Made by a program: the position numbers and the translations under genes | NCBI GenBank assembly: GCA_005879815.1 | Contig: VBKA01000093.1 | Span: 1-5,426 of the forward strand | DNA length: 5,426 nt | Source: Chloroflexota bacterium | Lineage (GTDB): Bacteria > Chloroflexota > Limnocylindria > QHBO01 | Direction of reading: 5' to 3' | The notes under the pieces: generated by a model | The model's database searches: none | Told to the model about the DNA's origin: nothing | Seen by the model: only the letters and a program-made list of their open reading frames with translations | Part shown: in pieces, positions 1 to 4,398 of the stretch | How the letters are laid out: each line of letters begins with the position of its first letter | How positions within the stretch are numbered: the stretch's first letter is position 1

Positions 1-22
1 GCGGACACGGGAATCTAAGGGT

Positions 23-41
23 CGGTCACCGCTGGGGACCG
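23..41 (-). other. Inverted repeat at the predicted 5' end of the leftward transcript
   Basis: The arms CGGTCACC (23-30) and GGGGACCG (34-41) are complementary except at one position, and enclose a GCT loop. The structure would lie within the first ~20 nt of an RNA started from the promoter at 46-74. It could be a 5' stabilising hairpin or a protein-binding palindrome. No T-run follows it, so it does not look like an intrinsic terminator. Confidence 0.35.
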
Positions 42-45
42 CGCG

Positions 46-74
46 ATTCTAGGCCCGAGCGCTGATGGTGTCAA
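46..74 (-). promoter_or_regulatory. Sigma-70 type promoter firing leftward out of the window
   Basis: Read on the minus strand, 74-69 is TTGACA, a perfect -35 box. A 17-nt spacer (68-52) follows, then TAGAAT at 51-46, which matches the -10 consensus at five of six bases. Transcription would start near position 39-40 and leave through the left edge, so the gene it serves is not visible. It is divergent to the sigma-factor gene at 102. The predicted transcript would begin with the hairpin at 23-41. This is a sequence match only, but spacing and both boxes are near ideal, which is unusual by chance in DNA this GC-rich. Confidence 0.6.
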
Positions 75-101
75 CGAAGCCCACCGACGGAAACGGGCAG
101 C

Positions 102-710
102 GTGGCGCGACAAACTAGCATGATCCAATCGATCATCTCGCCGATCAGGGAGGCGACGGTGGCGCCGGACGCTCGGAACGGCAACGGCCACGCAGTGTCA
201 TCCATCTTCGTGACTGAGGCTGCTTTCCGTGCCTGGTACGACGTCGCGATGCCGAGGGTCTACTCCTACCTCTTCGCGCGAGTCGACGGAGATGCCGCGC
301 TCGCCGAGGAGCTCACGCAGCAATCCTTCGTGGAGGCGGTCGCCAGCAAGACGAGCTTCGCCAACCGCTCCGAACCAACCACCTGGGTCATCGCCATAGC
401 CCGCCACCGCCTCGCCGATCACTACCGCCGACACTATCGAGACCAGCATCGGCAAAACGCGCTGGTGGAGCGGGCCAGTGTCGGTGGTGGGGATCCGTGG
501 CAGCGCGCTGAATCGTTTGCCGATGTCCGAAACGCCCTCTCAGGCATTCCCGGTGAGCAGCGAGTCGCCTTCGTCCTACGGGTTGTCGATGGGCTCAGCG
601 TCCGTGAGGTGGCAGCAATCCTTCGCCGCTCCGAGGACGCCACAGAGTCTCTCCTACGCCGGGCGCGAATTTCCTTCGATCATCTCTTGGAGCACCCGAA
701 CGATGCCTGA
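102..710 (+). CDS. ECF-type RNA polymerase sigma factor
   Basis: This 202-residue protein is a group 4 (extracytoplasmic function) sigma factor, which would direct RNA polymerase to a small set of promoters. Region 2 spans about residues 42-112. It includes the core-binding helix with LAEELTQQSFVEAV (67-80) and the promoter-melting/-10 segment TTWVIAIARHRLADHYRR (93-110). Region 4 spans about 141-196, with the usual IPGEQRVAFVLRVVDGLS start and the helix-turn-helix VREVAAILRRS (167-177), which would bind the -35 element. There is no sigma-1.1 or region 3 and no C-terminal SnoaL-like extension, so it is not ECF41-like. The GTG at 102 gives about 40 residues before region 2. An ATG at 120 is an alternative, and neither has a strong Shine-Dalgarno. 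The stop overlaps the start of the next gene by 8 bases, so the two are probably translationally coupled. The exact ECF subgroup was not determined. Confidence 0.93.
   Translation: MARQTSMIQSIISPIREATVAPDARNGNGHAVSSIFVTEAAFRAWYDVAMPRVYSYLFARVDGDAALAEELTQQSFVEAVASKTSFANRSEPTTWVIAIARHRLADHYRRHYRDQHRQNALVERASVGGGDPWQRAESFADVRNALSGIPGEQRVAFVLRVVDGLSVREVAAILRRSEDATESLLRRARISFDHLLEHPNDA
689..692 (+). promoter_or_regulatory. Ribosome binding site for the propeller gene, inside the sigma-factor gene
   Basis: GGAG lies 10 nt upstream of the ATG at 703, within the last codons of the sigma-factor gene. It supports the start at 703 over the in-frame upstream ATG at 478, which would make 75 residues encoded wholly out of frame within the sigma gene. 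Confidence 0.55.
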
Positions 711-1917
711 CGATCGCCTCCGGCAGTACATCCGCGACCTCGAGCAGCGCGGGCAGCCTGACCCGGACTTCGAAGAGCGACTCTTCGCGGACCTCGGCGG
801 AACGCCACGACGCCGCCCGGTGCGCTGGCCCGTGCTCCTGGCGGCCGCCGCCATCGGTGTGATCACCGTCGCGGGTGGAGCCGTCGCCGGCGGATGGGTT
901 GGCAAACTGGCTGACCGCTCGCCGGAGCCGAGCGCAAGCGCCAGCGCCATCGCGGTCGTGATCGAGTCGCCTAGCCAGAGCGCCTCGGAAACGGCGTCAC
1001 CATCGGCCTCCGCGACTCCAACCCTCGAACCAACGCCAACGCCGGCCCCTTCAGCGACGCCCACGCCGGCATCCTCGCCGTCGCAGCCACCGTCCACCTT
1101 CGGAGCGTGGACGCAGCTCGCATCCACGCCGATCGTGCCGACGGGCATCGCCGACTTCATCGTCGGACGGGACGGCCGGCTCTACGCGATTCCGTGGGGT
1201 GACGATGCACAGCAGGTGCTGGTCTATGACCCCGGCACGAACGCCTGGCAGCTGCGCCAGCCAGCGGCAAAGCGGCCCTATGGCGTCGCCACCGGCGAGC
1301 AATTCATCGCTGCGTCGGATGGCCTGCTCTACTCCTTCCCCTACGGGCCTGACGGAACCGACGTCTATACCTTTGATCCCAGCACCAACCGCTGGAGCAG
1401 CGGCCGAATTGCTCATCTCGCGATCCCCTATTCCGATGCCGTCGTCGGCAAGGACGGGAAGGTCTACCTGATGGAGGTGTGCTGCACCTCCGGCGCGCAC
1501 CTGGTCACCTTCGACCTGGCCACGCACCTGACGACCGAGGTCGGGCAACGAAGTTGGAACGTGATCAGCCTCGTCCGCGACGATGCCGGACTCCTGCGCA
1601 TGACGGGCCAAGCCGGCGTTGGCACCTATGACACGGTGTCAAAGGCCTGGACCTGGCAGGACGTGACTCCCACCGCTCCGCTGCGCGGAACGATGACGGC
1701 TGGTGGAACGGAGGGTGTCTACGACGCCGCCAACGGACTCGTTGCCTGGAGGAGCGGCAGCAGCTGGCTGACCGTCCAGCCTCCGCCTACCAATCAGCGA
1801 ATCGCGGCGATCGTGTGGCTCAACGGCACCCTCTACACGCTGACCGTGGACCGCTCCCTGACGGGAAACCAGGACGGCACGCTCCAGCTCTGGGCCATCT
1901 CGCCCAGCTCCTCATAG
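703..1917 (+). CDS. Single-pass membrane protein with extracytoplasmic beta-propeller-like (Kelch-type) domain, putative sigma-factor partner
   Basis: This 404-residue protein has four parts. Residues 1-41 are a charged cytoplasmic segment (DRLRQYIRDLEQRG, then EERLFADL). Residues 42-64 are one hydrophobic membrane helix after an Arg-rich stop (RRRPVRW). Residues 73-131 are a Ser/Thr/Pro/Ala linker. Residues 133-401 are a beta-rich domain with repeated blades such as GRDGRLYAIP, VLVYDPGTNAW, DGLLYSFP, VYTFDPSTNRW, KDGKVYLM and NGTLYTL. The D-P-x-T-N-x-W pattern is typical of Kelch-like propellers. The net-positive N terminus and long hydroxyl-rich linker put the propeller outside the membrane. 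The start is chosen at 703 because the RBS at 689-692 and the 8-base overlap with the sigma gene fit. It probably acts as an anti-sigma factor or sensor for its partner, but this is inferred from gene order: no H-x3-C-x2-C zinc anti-sigma motif is present. The only cysteines are the adjacent pair 260-261. The ligand is unknown. Confidence 0.85.
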   Translation: MPDDRLRQYIRDLEQRGQPDPDFEERLFADLGGTPRRRPVRWPVLLAAAAIGVITVAGGAVAGGWVGKLADRSPEPSASASAIAVVIESPSQSASETASPSASATPTLEPTPTPAPSATPTPASSPSQPPSTFGAWTQLASTPIVPTGIADFIVGRDGRLYAIPWGDDAQQVLVYDPGTNAWQLRQPAAKRPYGVATGEQFIAASDGLLYSFPYGPDGTDVYTFDPSTNRWSSGRIAHLAIPYSDAVVGKDGKVYLMEVCCTSGAHLVTFDLATHLTTEVGQRSWNVISLVRDDAGLLRMTGQAGVGTYDTVSKAWTWQDVTPTAPLRGTMTAGGTEGVYDAANGLVAWRSGSSWLTVQPPPTNQRIAAIVWLNGTLYTLTVDRSLTGNQDGTLQLWAISPSSS

Positions 1918-1944
1918 CCGCCGGAGCGTGTCGATCCGCCCTTC

Positions 1945-1977
1945 GCCAGATTCACGCCGGGTGAGCATTAACGCGGC
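1945..1977 (+). repeat. Short repeat, copy A (direct)
   Basis: The copy begins GCCAGATTCACGCC, followed after 7 nt by CAT and then by a GCGGC end. An 18-base stretch (1942-1959) is identical to 1992-2009 in copy B exactly 50 bp downstream, and the similarity continues imperfectly to about 1984. Confidence 0.75.
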
Positions 1978-1994
1978 AAGCCGGCTTCTCTTTC

Positions 1995-2026
1995 GCCAGA
2001 TTCACGCCGCGGGAACATTGGGCGGC
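1995..2026 (+). repeat. Short repeat, copy B (direct)
   Basis: The copy begins with the same 14-base core, GCCAGATTCACGCC (1995-2008), then GCGGGAACAT and GGCGGC. It lies exactly 50 bp from copy A in the same orientation and forms the left arm of the hairpin with copy C. Confidence 0.75.
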
Positions 2027-2042
2027 AAATCCGGGCACCCAT

Positions 2043-2074
2043 CCGACTTCATGTCCGCGTGGCGTGAATTTGGC
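2043..2074 (-). repeat. Short repeat, copy C (inverted)
   Basis: On the minus strand it reads GCCAAATTCACGCC (2074-2061), one base different from the core of copies A and B. It continues with 7 nt and CAT at the same offset as in A and B. The shared downstream CAT position shows that this is a third copy of the same unit, not a chance match of the core. Confidence 0.7.
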
Positions 2075-2076
2075 CA

Positions 2077-2090
2077 GTCCCATAAGGGAC
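2077..2090. other. Small hairpin GTCCC-ATAA-GGGAC
   Basis: This perfect 5-bp stem with a 4-nt loop lies 41 nt beyond the stop codon of the minus-strand membrane protein gene. It could stabilise or help end that transcript. No T-run follows on either strand, so no terminator is claimed. Confidence 0.3.
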
Positions 2091-2130
2091 CGGCGGGTCA
2101 CTCACCAGGCGGGCCGTTATGGCGAGAGGC

Positions 2131-3201
2131 TCAGCCGCCGCCCGCGCCCACACCCGGCACTTCGTTCGAGGCGGATGGCTCTCGTCGCGCCAGGACCACG
2201 TGCGTGAACGGCAGGCGCACGTCGCTGAAGACCTCGATGCTCACCAGGAAGCCCAGGAAGATAAACAGGATCCCAAGGAACTCGCCGACGAAGAAGGCGC
2301 TGGTATTCCCGAATCGATTCGCGCCGCTGGTGATCGCCGGAATGATCGCCCCGATGGCGATCAGGATCGTCGCCGGCACCCGGCTGGAAAGCCGCCCGGC
2401 TACCAGCGCGCTGAACGCCCCTGGCAACGAGGCCAGGAAGTTCACGACGATCGCGATCGGCATCAGCAGCAGGTTGCCGATGAGCGCCGGGAGCGGCTTG
2501 TCGCGCAGGGAATAGCGGATGACGCGCTGCTTCGGCATGAAGACGTACGCGCTGTAGAGCGCTCCGAATCCGAGCGCGAAGGCGCCGGTCACGTTGAAGA
2601 ACGGCGTCAGGAGTCGGATGTAGCCGGGGAACAGCTCGCCGGTTGGAATGCCGGTCCGCGGATCGACCGCGTAGCCCGGAGCCGGGAGCTGGACGGTCAG
2701 CATCATCACCAGTCCCACCAGGCTTCCGCCCGCGATGACCAGCGTCGCGACGGTCGCCCAGCCCGCGTTGCGCCGGAAGGCGAGGACCGCGATGACGATC
2801 GCGGCGACGACGGCCACGCCAAAGTAGATGAGCGGTGCCGGTCCCGAGTTCGCGTAGTGATACTTGGCCTCGCTCAGGAACGTGAACAGCCCGGCGAGCA
2901 GCAGCGAGAACGCGAACGCGTAGCCGAAGCGCGTCTTAGCCAGCAGGTAGACCGTTCCCAGCCCCAGCCAGCCGGCGACGTAGATGGCACCGATCAGATA
3001 CCAGGTCCGATACAGCGGCTCGCTCCATCCCAGCAGTCCGCCGAGGAACTCCGTGCCGGCGCTGATCCCGTACCAGAGCAGGCCTATGGTCCACACCAGC
3101 TGATAGGGCTGTCGGCGGCGGATCCACTGGTCTGCCACCAGAATCGCGAAGATGAATGAGAGGGCGGACGACAGGAACGGGAGAACGACGTTCGGGTTCA
3201 C
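2131..3201 (-). CDS. Multipass integral membrane protein of unknown function
   Basis: This 356-residue protein has about nine to ten hydrophobic segments, roughly at residues 5-25, 33-56, 64-88, 93-110, 122-141, 147-171, 196-221, 238-265, 274-292 and 302-324. It ends in a short polar, Gly-rich tail (340-356). Conserved-looking features include the WTIGLLWYGISAGTEFLG segment (37-54) and YRTWYLIGAIYVAGWLGLG (64-82). These resemble uncharacterised membrane proteins I associate with Chloroflexota and related phyla, from memory only. No transporter, enzyme or metal-binding motif is recognised. The GTG at 3201 is chosen because the reading frame upstream runs through the tRNA-Thr and tRNA-Tyr genes and cannot be coding there, and because GGAGG lies 12 nt before it. 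The gene starts 53 nt after tRNA-Thr on the same strand with no clear promoter between, so it is probably cotranscribed with the tRNAs. Confidence 0.8.
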   Translation of the reverse strand: MNPNVVLPFLSSALSFIFAILVADQWIRRRQPYQLVWTIGLLWYGISAGTEFLGGLLGWSEPLYRTWYLIGAIYVAGWLGLGTVYLLAKTRFGYAFAFSLLLAGLFTFLSEAKYHYANSGPAPLIYFGVAVVAAIVIAVLAFRRNAGWATVATLVIAGGSLVGLVMMLTVQLPAPGYAVDPRTGIPTGELFPGYIRLLTPFFNVTGAFALGFGALYSAYVFMPKQRVIRYSLRDKPLPALIGNLLLMPIAIVVNFLASLPGAFSALVAGRLSSRVPATILIAIGAIIPAITSGANRFGNTSAFFVGEFLGILFIFLGFLVSIEVFSDVRLPFTHVVLARREPSASNEVPGVGAGGG

Positions 3202-3213
3202 CGCCGGTGACTG

Positions 3214-3218
3214 CCTCC
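3214..3218 (-). promoter_or_regulatory. Ribosome binding site deciding the start of the membrane protein gene
   Basis: The minus-strand sequence GGAGG stands 12 nt before the GTG at 3201. The spacing is a little long, but no other start codon lies nearer. It lies between tRNA-Thr and the gene, which supports a start downstream of the tRNA. Confidence 0.5.
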
Positions 3219-3254
3219 AGACAACTGCGCTTGCCTGGCTTCCCGCGCAAACGA

Positions 3255-3330
3255 TGGAGCCCACGTCCGGGCTCGAACCGGAGACCTCTTCCTTACCAAG
3301 GAAGTGCTCTGCCAACTGAGCTACGTGGGC
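3255..3330 (-). tRNA. tRNA-Thr (anticodon GGU), CCA encoded
   Basis: Read from 3330 to 3255, this is a full cloverleaf. The acceptor arms GCCCACG (3330-3324) and CGTGGGC (3265-3259) pair perfectly. The D stem is GCTC/GAGC. The anticodon stem CTTCC/GGAAG holds the loop TTGGTAA with anticodon GGT. The T arm is TCCGG-TTCGAGC-CCGGA. The discriminator base is T at 3258, and CCA is encoded at 3257-3255. The body is 73 nt. It follows tRNA-Tyr on the same strand and precedes a membrane protein gene. Confidence 0.97.
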
Positions 3331-3459
3331 CCGCGCGGAATGCCGCTCGGATTCCGTCCGGGCGACGCAGATTGTGCGATCCTGGCCGAATCTGCACAAC
3401 CATCGGCCTATTTGGGTAAATCTGCGTATTGGACCGAGTGGTCGCGCTTTCGTTGGTGC
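3331..3459 (-). other. Inter-tRNA spacer with alternative inverted repeats
   Basis: This 129-nt spacer between tRNA-Tyr and tRNA-Thr holds no gene. It contains the perfect hairpin CGGAAT (3336-3341) with ATTCCG (3351-3356) just before the tRNA-Thr 5' end. It also contains ACGCAGATT (3365-3373), which is the reverse complement of AATCTGCGT (3419-3427), while its GCAGATT part also pairs with AATCTGC at 3389-3395. TTGTGC (3372-3377) and GCACAA (3394-3399) form a third, overlapping pair. Several pairings exclude one another. The spacer may hold processing signals or a second tRNA-Thr promoter, but no convincing promoter boxes were found. Confidence 0.45.
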
Positions 3460-3545
3460 TGGTGGGCAGGGAGGGAATCGAACCCCCACAGTCTCTCGAC
3501 GGCTGATCTACAGTCAGCGGAGCTCACCACCTGCTCAACCTACCC
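3460..3545 (-). tRNA. tRNA-Tyr (anticodon GUA), CCA encoded
   Basis: Read from 3545 to 3460, this is a type II tRNA with a long variable arm, as expected for bacterial tRNA-Tyr. The acceptor GGGTAGG (3545-3539) pairs with CCTGCCC (3470-3464) with one T-G wobble. The anticodon stem GCTGA/TCAGC encloses the loop CTGTAGA with anticodon GTA. The T arm is GGGGG-TTCGATT-CCCTC. The discriminator is A (3463), and CCA is encoded at 3462-3460. The body is 83 nt. It is the first gene downstream of the promoter at 3590-3619. Confidence 0.96.
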
Positions 3546-3559
3546 GGGTAGAAAGCGGC

Positions 3560-3580
3560 CGGCACGGTGGTGACGTGCCG
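3560..3580 (-). other. Hairpin in the tRNA-Tyr leader
   Basis: CGGCACG (3560-3566) and CGTGCCG (3574-3580) form a perfect 7-bp stem with a 7-nt loop. It lies between the predicted transcription start (near 3582-3584) and the tRNA-Tyr 5' end at 3545. It could be a 5' leader structure removed by RNase P processing. It could also act as a weak end signal for the upstream DUF72 transcript, though no T-run follows. Confidence 0.4.
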
Positions 3581-3589
3581 ACCGAGCCG

Positions 3590-3619
3590 AGTATACCCAA
3601 CCGTCTCGGCCCACCTCAA
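3590..3619 (-). promoter_or_regulatory. Promoter for the tRNA-Tyr / tRNA-Thr / membrane protein unit
   Basis: On the minus strand, TTGAGG (3619-3614) and TATACT (3595-3590) are separated by 18 nt. The -10 box differs from TATAAT at one position and the -35 box matches TTGACA at four of six. Predicted transcription begins about 37-40 nt before tRNA-Tyr. The -35 box contains the TGA stop codon of the upstream DUF72 gene (3618-3616), so the promoter begins exactly where that gene ends. Confidence 0.55.
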
Positions 3620-4356
3620 CCGGACCGATGGCGCTCGACCGCCTCGCGCAGGCGCACGGCGTCGCGAGGCGCGTGACCGCCGACGTCGTTGTTGAAGTAG
3701 ACCCAGCCGGGAAGGCCGGCGTGGGCCCATTCGACGAGGCGCCTCGCCCAGGCGCCGATGGCCTGGGGCGAGTAGGAGCCGGCGTACGAACCCCCTCGAC
3801 CGTGGAAGCGGACGTACACGAAGGGACCAACCGGCTCGGTTGGTGCCGTGGCCTGTGGCATGTCGTGAAGGCAGAGTGCGACGCGGTGGCGCTCCAGGAG
3901 CCGATACGTGTCGGGGTGATGCCAGGAGGGATCCCGGAACTCGACGGCGTGGTCGCGGTTCGCCGGGAGGAGGGACAGGAAGGCCTCGAGTCGATCTAGG
4001 TTGCGTCGCCATCGTGGCGGCAGCTGATAGAGCATCGGGCCAAGGTGATCCTCGAGGTGGGCGGCGCGGCTCCAGAGTCGCTCGACCGGCTCGGCAGGGT
4101 CGTTCAGGCGCCGCTGGTGGGTGAGGTAGCGGCTGGCCTTGACCGCGTAGCGGAAGCCGTCCGGCGCGCGCTCGCGCCATCGGTCAAAGGTCTTCGCCTC
4201 CGGCAGGCGGTAGAAGGTCCCATTGAGCTCGACCGTGTCGAACCGCGAGGCGTAGTGCTCGAGCCAGCGCGATTGCGGCAGATCGCCGGGATAGAAGGAT
4301 CCGCGCCAATGCCGATACTCCCAGCCTGAGCAGCCGATGCGGATCTGCGAAGGCAC
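3616..4356 (-). CDS. DUF72 (YecE-like) family protein, TIM-barrel fold
   Basis: This 246-residue protein is a full-length member of the DUF72/YecE family. Members adopt a TIM-barrel fold, but their biochemical role is not established. Family hallmarks appear in order: the N-terminal strand IGCSGWEYRHWRGSFYP (7-23), VELNGTFYRLP (42-52), FRYAVKASRYLTH (68-80), LGPMLYQLPP (105-114), the VEFRDPSW motif (138-145), FVYVRFHGRGG (179-189) and the C-terminal VYFNND (219-224). No truncation or missing block is seen. The GTG start at 4356 places the conserved IGCSGW a few residues from the N terminus, as usual for the family, with a weak TAGG 8 nt upstream. It is divergent from the MFS gene, and its stop lies within the next promoter, so it appears to be transcribed alone. 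Confidence 0.93.
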   Translation of the reverse strand: MPSQIRIGCSGWEYRHWRGSFYPGDLPQSRWLEHYASRFDTVELNGTFYRLPEAKTFDRWRERAPDGFRYAVKASRYLTHQRRLNDPAEPVERLWSRAAHLEDHLGPMLYQLPPRWRRNLDRLEAFLSLLPANRDHAVEFRDPSWHHPDTYRLLERHRVALCLHDMPQATAPTEPVGPFVYVRFHGRGGSYAGSYSPQAIGAWARRLVEWAHAGLPGWVYFNNDVGGHAPRDAVRLREAVERHRSG

Positions 4357-4398
4357 CTGACAAGCCTAGACGCGCCCACCACCGATAATCGGGGTTCC
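4357..4398. promoter_or_regulatory. Divergent control region with an 11-bp palindrome and plus-strand -10 box
   Basis: This 42-bp gap separates the divergent DUF72 and MFS start codons. CCGATAATCGG (4382-4392) is a perfect palindrome around a central A. Within it, GATAAT (4384-4389) matches the plus-strand -10 consensus at five of six. Transcription from it would begin about 2-4 nt before the MFS ATG, giving an almost leaderless mRNA. The best -35 match, CTGACA (4357-4362), is 21 nt away, which is too far for a standard promoter. The palindrome could be an operator. No minus-strand promoter for the DUF72 gene is clear. Confidence 0.35.

Larger units (their letters stand above)
1995..2074. terminator. 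Long imperfect hairpin, possible bidirectional transcription end signal
   Basis: Copies B and C are inverted relative to each other. The outer stem pairs 1995-2008 with 2061-2074 over 14 positions, with one mismatch that would be G-U in the plus-strand RNA. The pairing then resumes as GCGG (2009-2012) with CCGC (2055-2058) and ACAT (2015-2018) with ATGT (2051-2054), across 2-nt bulges. Its position between two converging genes fits a role in ending or protecting both transcripts. There is no T-run, so it is not a classic intrinsic terminator; it could equally be a small palindromic mobile repeat. Confidence 0.4.
1918..2130. other. Convergent intergenic region carrying a repeat cluster
   Basis: This 213-bp gap separates the plus-strand propeller gene from the minus-strand membrane protein gene, so both transcripts end here. 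It contains no convincing coding sequence. Most of it is taken up by three related repeat copies (1945-1977, 1995-2026, 2043-2074), a perfect 10-bp palindrome AAGCCGGCTT (1978-1987) and a small hairpin (2077-2090). No intrinsic terminator with a T-run was found for either gene. Confidence 0.7.

Noticed and set aside
69..92. Possible ECF-type autoregulatory promoter on the plus strand (TGTCAA followed by a CGAC element)
   Set aside because: The match to ECF -35/-10 patterns is weak and the first box coincides with the reverse complement of the minus-strand -35 TTGACA, so it cannot be supported independently.
478..702. In-frame extension of the propeller protein to an ATG at 478
   Set aside because: The 75 extra residues lie wholly inside the sigma-factor gene in another frame, and a better start with ribosome binding site and short overlap exists at 703.
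950..1095. Repetitive GCC/ACG/CCG-rich DNA in the propeller gene
   Set aside because: It encodes a Ser/Thr/Pro linker in the correct frame. The repetition is explained by low-complexity protein sequence.
1942..2074. Possible CRISPR array
   Set aside because: There are only three diverged copies, one inverted, with pairing between copies and no uniform spacers. This does not fit an array.
2119..3159. Long plus-strand frame of 346 codons opposite the membrane protein
   Set aside because: Its product is an Arg/Asp/Glu/Gln-rich low-complexity protein typical of the antisense of a GC-rich hydrophobic gene. The minus-strand frame gives a coherent multipass membrane protein.
3370..3399. Second promoter for tRNA-Thr on the minus strand (TTGTGC, then CACAAT 17 nt later)
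   Set aside because: Only three of six and four of six matches to consensus, and the bases are part of inverted repeats that explain the resemblance.
3304..3573. Plus-strand frames across the tRNAs, with GRESNPH and RPGSNRRPLPYQ motifs
   Set aside because: These are antisense translations of tRNA-Tyr and tRNA-Thr, a well-known annotation artefact.
3524..4180. Minus-strand 218-codon frame overlapping the DUF72 gene
   Set aside because: It is Arg/Pro-rich with no family resemblance and is explained as a frame shadow of the DUF72 gene, which shows clear conserved motifs.
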